Assembly (NCBI GenBank): GCA_027067035.1
Contig: JAMOMO010000242.1
Location: 1-10,402 of the forward strand
Length of the DNA: 10,402 nt
Source: Desulfobulbaceae bacterium
GTDB taxonomy: Bacteria > Desulfobacterota > Desulfobulbia > Desulfobulbales > Desulfocapsaceae
Direction: 5' to 3'
Shown here: piece by piece, positions 1-5,309 of the stretch
Layout: each line of letters begins with the position of its first letter
Position numbering within the stretch: position 1 is the first letter of the stretch
Notes under the pieces: generated by a model
Databases searched by the model: none
What the model was told of the DNA's origin: nothing
The model's input: only the letters and a program-made list of their open reading frames with translations
Position numbers and translations under genes: made by a program

Positions 1-1
1 T

Positions 2-325
2 GGTCTTGTGGCCACCATTATCCTTGATACACCTGATCTGCACGCCATGTGGCTTGAAGAGCTGGCAGGGATGCGGGACAGGATTGTGGACATGCGCAAG
101 GCCCTGGTTGCAGGACTTGTTGCCCGAGGTGTTGACGGAGACTTCTCTTTTATTGAAAAACAGCGGGGAATGTTTTCTTTCAGTGGATGGTCTGATGATG
201 TTGTGGCCAGCTTACGGAAAAATGACAATATATATATAGTCGGCGGCGGCAGGATTAATCTTGCCGGCCTGACCACCTCAAATATTGATTATGTGTGTGA
301 GGCCGTGGCCCGGGCAATGAAGTAA
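2..325 (+). CDS. Aspartate/aromatic amino acid aminotransferase, C-terminal part (5' end outside window)
   Basis: This is the C-terminal end of a PLP-dependent class I aminotransferase, which moves an amino group between aspartate or an aromatic amino acid and 2-oxoglutarate in the cytosol. The reading frame is already open at the left edge and about 107 residues remain before the TAA at 323-325. Visible signatures are the MRDRIVDMRKALV helix, the segment SFIEKQRGMFSFSGW, and IYIVGGGRINLAG near the end. The Arg of GGGRINLAG (codon 251-253) matches the family arginine that binds the substrate alpha-carboxylate (Arg386 in aspartate aminotransferase). The GMFSFSG segment is typical of the AspC/TyrB (Ialpha) branch. 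Substrate preference cannot be decided without the N-terminal part. The lysine that binds PLP lies outside the window. The gene converges on truA. Confidence 0.9.
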   Translation, partial: GLVATIILDTPDLHAMWLEELAGMRDRIVDMRKALVAGLVARGVDGDFSFIEKQRGMFSFSGWSDDVVASLRKNDNIYIVGGGRINLAGLTTSNIDYVCEAVARAMK

Positions 326-343
326 CTTCTCTCATGAATATAT

Positions 344-412
344 AACGCTGTCACAGGCCGGCTCAGTCAGCCATGATAGATGTGCCTCGCTGAACTGACT
401 GCTGGCAGCGTT
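344..412. terminator. Possible hairpin between convergent genes
   Basis: An outer 10-bp pairing (344-353 with 403-412, one G-T wobble) encloses a 7-bp pairing CAGTCAG/CTGACTG (364-370 with 395-401), with a bulge between them. It fills the space between the aminotransferase stop and the truA stop, and its right edge touches the truA stop codon. Convergent genes often share a bidirectional terminator, but neither side has a clear run of T, so this is only a candidate. Confidence 0.3.
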
Positions 413-1170
413 TATTCATACTGTATCACCTTGAGGAATAAGCCATGGGCAGGTGCTGTGGCACTTGCCTTTGAGCGATCTCTGGCCCCAAGGATCTTCA
501 AAAACTCCTCAATGCTCTTTCTGCCCTTTCCAACCTCCAGTACTGTTCCCACAATGTTTCGTACCATGTGACGAAGAAATCCGTCGCCGCAGAGTTCAAA
601 TTCAAAGGAATTGTTCCCTGTCTCAGTAAGTGTTGCCTGGTAAAGAGTCCGGACGCTGCCGCGACCGCTGAGAATACTTTTGTCCCTGGATCCGGATGCT
701 TCAAAACTGGCAAAATCATGACTGCCGGTGATCATGGTGAGGCATTCCCGCATTTTATGCAGGTTCAGGGTCTGCGGTATATGGACTGCATAGAGGCGGG
801 TTATGGGAGATTGCACAGGGGAGGTGTCAATGGCATAGATATAGCTCTTCCTGCTTGTCGAAAAGCGTGAATGGAAATCGGGGGCCACAGTTTTGATTTC
901 AAGGATGCGGATGGCGGGTGGAAGAAGGCAGTTGGCACCGGTAAGCAGCTTTTCACGGTCAATGGAAGACTCTGTTACAAAGTTTGCCACCATTGCCAGG
1001 GCGTGCACTCCGGCATCCGTTCGTCCGGCTCCGTGCAGAATGACGGGAGAATTGGTGATAGTCCCAAGTACTTTTTCAAGCTCACCCTGAATGGTGGGTG
1101 CATTCAGCTGCCTTTGCCAGCCGGAATAATCAGTACCGTCAAAGGCGATGGTGAGCTTGAGATTGCGCAT
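412..1170 (-). CDS. truA: tRNA pseudouridine(38-40) synthase TruA
   Basis: TruA converts uridine 38-40 in the tRNA anticodon arm to pseudouridine. The 252-residue product begins MRNLKLTIAFDGTDYSGWQRQ, the standard TruA opening. It carries the catalytic motif GRTDAGVHA at residues 49-57, with the nucleophilic aspartate at 52. The second half contains DFASFEASGS and GDGFLRHMVRNIVGTVLEVG, both family hallmarks. I place the start at the ATG at 1170, seven nt after the argC stop, because the family homology begins there. An in-frame TTG at 1221 would add 17 residues with no family resemblance and would overlap argC. No strong Shine-Dalgarno lies directly before 1170 (AAGGAG is about 24 nt away), so translation is probably coupled to argC. 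It is the last gene of the leftward series. Confidence 0.95.
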   Translation of the reverse strand: MRNLKLTIAFDGTDYSGWQRQLNAPTIQGELEKVLGTITNSPVILHGAGRTDAGVHALAMVANFVTESSIDREKLLTGANCLLPPAIRILEIKTVAPDFHSRFSTSRKSYIYAIDTSPVQSPITRLYAVHIPQTLNLHKMRECLTMITGSHDFASFEASGSRDKSILSGRGSVRTLYQATLTETGNNSFEFELCGDGFLRHMVRNIVGTVLEVGKGRKSIEEFLKILGARDRSKASATAPAHGLFLKVIQYE

Positions 1171-1177
1171 CTGAAGA

Positions 1178-2218
1178 TCAGGGAAAGAAGGGTGCTCCTT
1201 CAAGGCCGGTTGTTTCCTCAATGTTGCACATCAGGTTCATGTTGTGGACGGCCTGACCGGCTGCCCCTTTCACAATGTTGTCAATTGCCGTAACAATAAT
1301 GATCCGCCCGGTACGATGATCTATGGTAAATCCGATATCACAGAAGTTCGATCCGCGAACATGCTGGGTAGCCGGAAAGCTTCCCTGGGGAAGCAGCCGT
1401 ATAAACGGCTCCCGGTCATACATGTCCCGGTAGAGTTTTCGTATGGACTCTTCGGAGAGATCGGATGTGAGGGAGGCATAACAGGTACTTAAGATTCCAC
1501 GGGCTATGGGCAGAAGGTGCGGTGTAAAAGAGATGTTTATGTCCTCTCCCTGTAATGCGCTTAATTCCTGTTCGATTTCCGGGAGATGGCGGTGGATGCC
1601 GCCAACCTTGTAGGCCCTGAAACCATCGTGGACTTCACAGAACAGGGTCCCCACATTTGCTGCCCGTCCAGCACCTGTGGTTCCTGATTTGGAATCGGCA
1701 ATAATGCTTGCCGGGGCAATGAGGCCGTTGCGCAGCAGCGGAGCAAGTCCCAGTACAATGGAGGTGGGGTAGCACCCGGGATTGGCTGTGAGTCTGGCCT
1801 TCTGTATCTGCTCACGGTAGAGCTCGGGCAGACCGTACACTGCCTCAGCTATGAATTCTGGAGAAGAGTGTTCCTGATACCATTCTTCGTACACCGCAAC
1901 ATCACGGAGACGATAGTCTGCAGAAAGGTCAACGACCTTTTTCCCCTCCTGAAGAAGCTGCGGCACAAGGTCCATGGCGGTCTTGTGTGGTACAGCGGCA
2001 AAAAAGAGATCCGCCCGTTCGCAGAGCTCGTTGATGGTGAGGTTCTCGCAGATCAGATCAGTCTTTCCGAGAAGATTTGGAAAGACCTCAGAGAGTGCCT
2101 TTCCCGCATATTGTCGGGAGGTGGCTGCGGTCAGTTCAAATTCAGGGTGGTTACAGAGAATACGGGCAAGTTCCACTCCGGTGTATCCGGAGGCTCCTAT
2201 GATGGCAACTCGTTGCAT
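1178..2218 (-). CDS. argC: N-acetyl-gamma-glutamyl-phosphate reductase
   Basis: ArgC catalyses the NADPH-dependent reduction of N-acetylglutamyl phosphate to the semialdehyde, the third step of arginine biosynthesis, in the cytosol. The 346-residue length is normal for the family. The N-terminal nucleotide-binding loop GASGYTG is at residues 8-14. The active-site motif NPGCYPTS places the catalytic Cys at 149. SKSGTTGAGR at 177-186 and HRHLPEI at 209-215 supply the usual substrate and general-base region. The ATG at 2218 has AGGA about 8 nt upstream. A strong terminator of rpsI ends only about 35 nt before this start, so argC may depend on readthrough from the ribosomal protein genes. No ARG-box-like operator was recognised. 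truA follows 7 nt downstream. Confidence 0.97.
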   Translation of the reverse strand: MQRVAIIGASGYTGVELARILCNHPEFELTAATSRQYAGKALSEVFPNLLGKTDLICENLTINELCERADLFFAAVPHKTAMDLVPQLLQEGKKVVDLSADYRLRDVAVYEEWYQEHSSPEFIAEAVYGLPELYREQIQKARLTANPGCYPTSIVLGLAPLLRNGLIAPASIIADSKSGTTGAGRAANVGTLFCEVHDGFRAYKVGGIHRHLPEIEQELSALQGEDINISFTPHLLPIARGILSTCYASLTSDLSEESIRKLYRDMYDREPFIRLLPQGSFPATQHVRGSNFCDIGFTIDHRTGRIIIVTAIDNIVKGAAGQAVHNMNLMCNIEETTGLEGAPFFP

Positions 2219-2252
2219 GGCTTTTTCCTGATAAAGGGGAGAAAAAACAAAT

Positions 2253-2289
2253 AAAAAAAGGGAATAACAGCCGAGCTGTTATTCCCTTT
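2253..2289 (-). terminator. Rho-independent terminator after rpsI
   Basis: GGGAATAACAGC (2260-2271) pairs perfectly with GCTGTTATTCCC (2275-2286) around a 3-nt loop. A further A-T pairing at 2257-2259/2287-2289 brings the stem to 15 bp. On the minus strand the stem is followed by seven T residues (2253-2259). It lies about 90 nt after the rpsI stop and 34 nt before the argC start. A second small GAAA-loop hairpin sits beside it at 2292-2307. Confidence 0.9.
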
Positions 2290-2376
2290 GAAAACCGGAA
2301 ACGGTTTCGTTTTATAATTGCCAGCGCTACTTTCTGCAGCAGCAGAAAAAAGGCAGAGCTGAAACCATAAAACGGA

Positions 2377-2769
2377 TTAACGTTTCGAGAACTGAAATTT
2401 AGCGCGGGCGCCTTTCTGTCCGTATTTCTTACGCTCTTTCATACGAGGGTCACGGGTGAGAAGACCTGATTTCTTCAGGGTCGTTCTGTTTTCCTGGTTT
2501 ACCTCAAGCAGGGCACGGGAAATTCCATGGGTCAGAGCATCCACCTGAGCAGATTTTCCACCGCCGAGAAGAGTGGCCATAACGTCAAAGCTCTCGAAGG
2601 TGTCCGTCACTTTGAAGGGCTTGTCAATTTTGTGGATTTTAAAAGTTCCGCCAAAATAGTTCTCCGGGGTCATTTTGTTAACCAGAATTTTTCCGGTTCC
2701 CGGGGTGAGCCATACCTTTGCAATAGCACTTTTTCTCTTACCGGTGGCGTAAAAACGATCTTGAGCCAT
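2377..2769 (-). CDS. rpsI: 30S ribosomal protein S9 (uS9)
   Basis: S9 sits in the head of the small ribosomal subunit, and its C-terminal tail contacts P-site tRNA. The 130-residue length is standard. The N-terminus RFYATGKRKSAIAKVWL and the C-terminus KYGQKGARAKFQFSKR are the family signatures, and the conserved terminal KR is intact. The ATG at 2769 has GGAG about 11 nt upstream. It follows rplM by 33 nt, the usual bacterial rplM-rpsI pair, and a strong terminator follows the gene. Confidence 0.98.
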   Translation of the reverse strand: MAQDRFYATGKRKSAIAKVWLTPGTGKILVNKMTPENYFGGTFKIHKIDKPFKVTDTFESFDVMATLLGGGKSAQVDALTHGISRALLEVNQENRTTLKKSGLLTRDPRMKERKKYGQKGARAKFQFSKR

Positions 2770-2802
2770 GATTGAATATCTCCGTTATTTCGTAAATTCT
2801 TT

Positions 2803-3231
2803 TTATATATCTAAATCGGCTGGCATCTGTGCTGCATGGGGATGCTCGGAACCGGCATACAGTTTCAGTTTTTTCAGCTGTGCGCGACCCAGTTTGTTTT
2901 TGGGAAGCATACCTTTTACCGCTTTGAACAGGATGTCTGTGGGGTGTTTTTCAAGAAGTTCCTTTGCAGTGGCTTCTTTGATTCCACCAATATAACCGGT
3001 GTGGTGGTAATATTTTTTCTGATCCCATTTTCTGCCGGTAAGACGAATCTTGTCAGCATTGGTAACAACTACAAAATCCCCATTATCAATGAAGGTGGAG
3101 AAGGTCGGCTTGTGCTTACCACGCAGTCTGGCTGCGATTTCAGTTGCCAGGCGGCCAAGGATCTTACCTTCGGCATTTACATGGTGCCATTTTCTTTCGA
3201 TCTCGTTGACCGGAGTAAGATAGGTTTTCAT
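2803..3231 (-). CDS. rplM: 50S ribosomal protein L13 (uL13)
   Basis: L13 is an early-assembling large-subunit protein. The 142-residue product shows the family features WHHVNAEGKILGRLAT near residue 15, the central WDQKKYYHHTGYIGG, and AVKGMLPKNKLGR in the last third. The ATG at 3231 has a purine-rich upstream stretch (AGAGGACAATAGAAGAAC). A tRNA-Gly gene and its terminator lie just upstream on the same strand, and only about 29 nt separate that T-tract from this start. L13 is known to regulate its own operon in some bacteria, and an RNA leader is a known feature of rplM in others. The hairpin here could therefore act as a leader attenuator rather than a plain tRNA terminator; that is inference. 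Confidence 0.98.
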   Translation of the reverse strand: MKTYLTPVNEIERKWHHVNAEGKILGRLATEIAARLRGKHKPTFSTFIDNGDFVVVTNADKIRLTGRKWDQKKYYHHTGYIGGIKEATAKELLEKHPTDILFKAVKGMLPKNKLGRAQLKKLKLYAGSEHPHAAQMPADLDI

Positions 3232-3265
3232 GTTCTTCTATTGTCCTCTGGGGTGGTGCAAATAA

Positions 3266-3300
3266 TAATAAAAAAAGGTCCGAACAATGTCGAACCTTTT
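3266..3300 (-). terminator. Rho-independent terminator after tRNA-Gly, just before rplM
   Basis: On the minus strand AAAAGGTTCG (from 3300-3291) pairs with CGGACCTTTT (3282-3273) over 10 bp, including one G-T wobble, around an 8-nt loop. A T-rich run follows (3272 down to about 3261, TTTATTATTATT). It starts about 10 nt after the tRNA 3' end and ends about 30 nt before the rplM start codon. Confidence 0.82.
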
Positions 3301-3310
3301 GAACTTTTAA

Positions 3311-3385
3311 TGGAGCGGGAAACGAGATTCGAACTCGCGACTTCAACCTTGGCAAGGTTACACTCTACCACTGAGTTATTCCCGC
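3311..3385 (-). tRNA. tRNA-Gly (anticodon GCC)
   Basis: The gene is 75 nt with an encoded CCA end. The acceptor stem GCGGGAA pairs with TTCCCGC, with discriminator T then CCA. The D stem is ACTC/GAGT around loop AGTGGTA. The anticodon loop TTGCCAA contains GCC, which reads GGC and GGU glycine codons. The T arm is GCGAG-TTCGAAT-CTCGT. All stems pair, with wobble pairs only. The D stem carries an A-T pair where many Gly tRNAs have G-C; it is compensated on both sides, so the tRNA looks functional. It has its own promoter upstream and a terminator downstream. Confidence 0.97.
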
Positions 3386-3390
3386 TCATG

Positions 3391-3441
3391 TATTGACAAA
3401 ACGGCATTCAAAATACTCATGAATGGTGTGCCTTGTCAATA
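3391..3441. repeat. Inverted repeat in the tRNA-Gly/hisB divergent region
   Basis: TATTGACAA (3391-3399) and TTGTCAATA (3433-3441) are perfect 9-bp inverted copies 33 nt apart. A smaller inverted pair ATTCA/TGAAT (3407-3411, 3420-3424) is nested with almost the same centre. Each outer arm contains a TTGACA hexamer. The arm at 3434-3439 is the likely -35 of the tRNA promoter. The other faces rightward but lacks a good -10. Confidence 0.6.
3410..3439 (-). promoter_or_regulatory. Sigma-70 type promoter for tRNA-Gly
   Basis: On the minus strand a perfect -35 TTGACA (3439-3434) is followed after 18 nt by TATTTT (3415-3410). Transcription would start near 3403, about 18 nt before the mature tRNA 5' end. 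The downstream terminator implies a short transcript, possibly with readthrough into rplM. Confidence 0.65.
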
Positions 3442-3524
3442 GAAAAATTAAACTAATCTATCAGGGAATACAAAAAGAGTCAAAGAGTAAGTGAAAAAAG
3501 AGATGGTCTTGCCTGTGGAAAGTA

Positions 3525-3533
3525 TGCTATAAT
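3525..3533 (+). promoter_or_regulatory. Extended -10 promoter for hisB
   Basis: TGC followed by a perfect TATAAT (3528-3533) forms an extended -10 element. No good -35 lies at the right distance (around 3505-3511 reads GGTCTTG), which fits an extended -10 promoter. The predicted start near 3540 gives a leader of about 44 nt before hisB. The stretch 3442-3524 is otherwise AT-rich without recognisable features. Confidence 0.6.
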
Positions 3534-3583
3534 CTTATCTTAATTCAAAAATTCCAAATGTATTTTATTTTAGTGAGGCAGCC

Positions 3584-4183
3584 ATGGCTGAAGAAAAAAA
3601 GAGACAGGGTGCAATCCAGCGTACAACCAGAGAAACGGATATTGACCTGAAGCTGCTGCTCGATGGCAGCGGAAAGGTTGATATTGATAGCGGGGTGCCC
3701 TTTCTGGATCATATGCTGACCCTGTTCGGGGTGCACGGCTTTTTTGATCTGTCGGTCAAGGCCACAGGGGACACTGAGGTGGATGATCATCACACGGTGG
3801 AGGATATCGGCATCTGTCTGGGCCAGGTGGTGGCCGAGGCACTCGGTGATAAAGGCGGAATTGCCCGTTACGGACTCTGCTACCTGCCCATGGACGAGAC
3901 TCTGGTACGGGTGGTGGTCGATGTCTCCAATCGGCCCTATCTTCATTATGAAGCCTGTGTGCCTGACCAGAAGCTTGGCACCTTTGACACTGCCCTTGCG
4001 CAGGAATTCATGCGGGCCTTTGCCCAGCACGCCGGAGTGACCCTTCACATCGATCTGATTCACGGCAGTAACAGCCATCATATCATTGAGGCGGTTTTCA
4101 AGGGACTTGCCCGGGCCATGAACCAGGCAACAGCAAAACTTGACAGTCTTACTGGAACTTTATCTTCCAAGGGACTACTTTAA
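3584..4183 (+). CDS. hisB: Imidazoleglycerol-phosphate dehydratase
   Basis: HisB dehydrates imidazole glycerol phosphate to imidazole acetol phosphate in histidine biosynthesis. The 199-residue protein is the monofunctional form and lacks the N-terminal histidinol-phosphatase domain of the enterobacterial fusion. The two metal-binding repeats are intact: DHHTVED with His69-His70 and Glu73, and NSHHIIEA with His165-His166 and Glu169. The opening RTTRETDIDLKLLLDG and SGVPFLDHMLTLFG also match the family. The ATG at 3584 is preceded by GAGG at 6-nt spacing and by an extended -10 promoter. No other his gene is adjacent. A lipoprotein gene follows and may be co-transcribed, since no terminator is evident in between. 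Confidence 0.97.
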   Translation: MAEEKKRQGAIQRTTRETDIDLKLLLDGSGKVDIDSGVPFLDHMLTLFGVHGFFDLSVKATGDTEVDDHHTVEDIGICLGQVVAEALGDKGGIARYGLCYLPMDETLVRVVVDVSNRPYLHYEACVPDQKLGTFDTALAQEFMRAFAQHAGVTLHIDLIHGSNSHHIIEAVFKGLARAMNQATAKLDSLTGTLSSKGLL

Positions 4184-4214
4184 GAAACACCTGAACCCGT
4201 GAGTGTTCATCATT

Positions 4215-4220
4215 AAGAGG
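4215..4220 (+). promoter_or_regulatory. Shine-Dalgarno for an alternative long start (GTG 4228)
   Basis: AAGAGG lies 7 nt before an in-frame GTG at 4228. Using it would place 48 extra residues before the preferred lipoprotein start at 4372. The frame from 4228 to 4372 is open. Confidence 0.35.
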
Positions 4221-4358
4221 AAAACTGGTGAAATCTGTATGGACTGCCCTGTCTCAGCAGATTTTGTCACGGTATCAGGAAAAAGGTCATTTACAGGGAA
4301 CAGGGAGTGGACAACTCGGCTCTCCTGCCTGTTTCTCTATACACTATTTTATTGTACC

Positions 4359-4365
4359 AAAGAGG
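4359..4365 (+). promoter_or_regulatory. Shine-Dalgarno for the lipoprotein start (GTG 4372)
   Basis: AAAGAGG lies 6 nt before GTG 4372. This start places a compact signal peptide and lipobox directly at the N-terminus, so it is the preferred initiation site. Confidence 0.6.
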
Positions 4366-4371
4366 TCTCCT

Positions 4372-5007
4372 GTGGGAAAATTCTTTTCTATTCTATGTAT
4401 TGTTACATTTTTTGTGTCAGCCTGTTCTGTTTCCGATGATAATGACAGCAGAGAACTGGCCCCTTTTCCGGAACTGACCTGTGTCGCTGTCCTGCCTGTT
4501 ATGGTTCCGGTGGCTGACAGCAGCAGTCTCACTGAAGAGCGTAAAAAAACCCTGCTTGAAGGAGCAGCCTATCTGAACTCTGTCATGGCAGCGGAATTTG
4601 GTGATGGTACTGAGTATAAACTGCTCACCGAAGATCAGCTCGATGCCATACTCGACGACCCCTGGGGGGGGCGGGCGATGCAGATGAAAATCATAGGGGA
4701 TGCAACCCGCTGTGGTGCTGTTCTTGAGACCAGTCTCACCAGATATCGGCAGCGTGTTGGTACCGCAATGTCAGCTGAGACACCGGCGTCAGCAGCGTTT
4801 TCAATGGAACTGATTAATGCCCAGAACGGTGTGGTGCTCTGGACTTCATCCTTTGATGAGACTCAGAAGGCCCTGTTTGAGGATATCTTTTCATTTGAAA
4901 AGGCTCAGAAAAGAGGGTTTAAATGGCTCACGGTGGAGGAGCTGAGTGGCGATGGATTGAAAAGTCGTCTTCAGGAGATTCCCCTTTTCAAGGAAGAGAA
5001 GAACTGA
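4372..5007 (+). CDS. Putative lipoprotein, CsgG/LpoB/GNA1162-like
   Basis: Starting at GTG 4372 the 211-residue product opens with a typical lipoprotein signal. A lysine at residue 3 is followed by a hydrophobic stretch and the lipobox VSAC, with the acylated Cys at 18, then a polar acidic linker. The mature part runs as an alpha/beta domain: CVAVLPVMVPV, a region rich in helix (LTEERKKTLLEGAAYLNSVMAAEF), the segment CGAVLETSLTRYRQRVG, then AFSMELINAQNGVVLWTSSFDETQ. This layout (an AVLP strand, a 'ryR.RvG' segment, then '..Lid..nG.vlW...f.eTQ') resembles periplasmic lipoproteins of the CsgG/LpoB/TolB-N-like or GNA1162 type. I recognise the pattern, not the family with certainty. An in-frame GTG at 4228 with its own Shine-Dalgarno would bury the signal peptide 65 residues in. 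A run of eight G (4664-4671) lies inside the gene. A terminator follows. Confidence 0.75.
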   Translation: MGKFFSILCIVTFFVSACSVSDDNDSRELAPFPELTCVAVLPVMVPVADSSSLTEERKKTLLEGAAYLNSVMAAEFGDGTEYKLLTEDQLDAILDDPWGGRAMQMKIIGDATRCGAVLETSLTRYRQRVGTAMSAETPASAAFSMELINAQNGVVLWTSSFDETQKALFEDIFSFEKAQKRGFKWLTVEELSGDGLKSRLQEIPLFKEEKN

Positions 5008-5056
5008 CGGATCGGTTTTTTCCTTTTCAGTTGAGGTTCTTCCTCTCTTTGTCAGG

Positions 5057-5092
5057 CCCCATGTTCTGTTTGTCAGTGCATGGGGTTTTTTT
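5057..5092 (+). terminator. Rho-independent terminator after the lipoprotein gene
   Basis: CCCCATG (5057-5063) pairs with CATGGGG (5079-5085), with a small CTG/CAG pairing inside the 15-nt loop, and seven T follow (5086-5092). It lies about 50 nt after the lipoprotein stop. Confidence 0.85.
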
Positions 5093-5173
5093 GTGCAGCG
5101 GGGATGTGGTTATTTTTGAATTCCCCTTGCTTTTACAGTACTCCGGCCCTACAGTCTGATCTGAAAAAGGTCT

Positions 5174-5246
5174 CTCTGGATCCGTGACAAAAATGCTGCA
5201 TCATTGTGAATCATATTGATGCAGCATTTTTGTCACGGATCCAGAG
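5174..5246. repeat. Perfect 30-bp inverted repeat with 13-nt loop
   Basis: The left arm 5174-5203 (beginning CTCTGGATCCGTGACA and ending CTGCATCA) is the exact reverse complement of the right arm 5217-5246. The loop 5204-5216 reads TTGTGAATCATAT. There is no mismatch over 30 bp, and the symmetry stops abruptly at both ends. It is not a canonical terminator: no T-run follows on the plus strand, and on the minus strand five T come only 5 nt beyond the stem. It lies in the 302-bp space between the lipoprotein terminator and the chemoreceptor start at 5310. No adjacent clear target-site duplication was found. Confidence 0.95.
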
Positions 5247-5257
5247 GTTTGTAATAT
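5230..5257 (+). promoter_or_regulatory. Candidate promoter for the chemoreceptor gene, overlapping the palindrome
   Basis: TTGTCA (5230-5235), inside the right arm of the inverted repeat, is followed after 16 nt by TAATAT (5252-5257). The predicted start is near 5264, giving a leader of about 46 nt. The -35 fits well but the -10 only partly. I saw no sigma-54 or sigma-28 flagellar-type sequence in 5247-5309. Confidence 0.35.
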
Positions 5258-5309
5258 GGATGCCTGGCTTTAACATGTCACCGGGAAAGTATTTATAAGG
5301 GAGAATGAT

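Noticed and set aside
2290..2376. A minus-strand argC promoter using TTATAAAA near 2310-2317
   Set aside because: The -10 is plausible but no -35-like hexamer sits at the right distance, and transcripts would still have to pass the terminator at 2253-2289. I did not list it as a feature.
2836..3396. Plus-strand open frame of about 186 codons across rplM and the tRNA
   Set aside because: It runs antisense to rplM and through tRNA-Gly. Its product has no recognisable domain, and rplM on the other strand is certain.
3545..4081. Minus-strand open frame opposite hisB
   Set aside because: It mirrors the conserved HisB histidine motifs, and no own start signals or homology were seen.
5174..5246. 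The inverted repeat as an ordinary rho-independent terminator
   Set aside because: No T-run follows on the plus strand. On the minus strand T5 starts 5 nt beyond the stem and there is no leftward gene to terminate. A proper terminator for the lipoprotein is already at 5057-5092.
5168..5248. AGGT on both sides of the 30-bp inverted repeat as a target-site duplication
   Set aside because: The left AGGT (5168-5171) is separated from the arm by 2 nt, while the right one (5245-5248) overlaps the arm end. The geometry does not fit an insertion duplication, and four bases can match by chance.
5247..5309. Sigma-54 or flagellar sigma-28 promoter before the chemoreceptor
   Set aside because: TGGCTTTAACATG resembles the first half of a -24/-12 site only superficially: the GC at -12 is missing. 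No TAAA/GCCGATAA-type pair was found.
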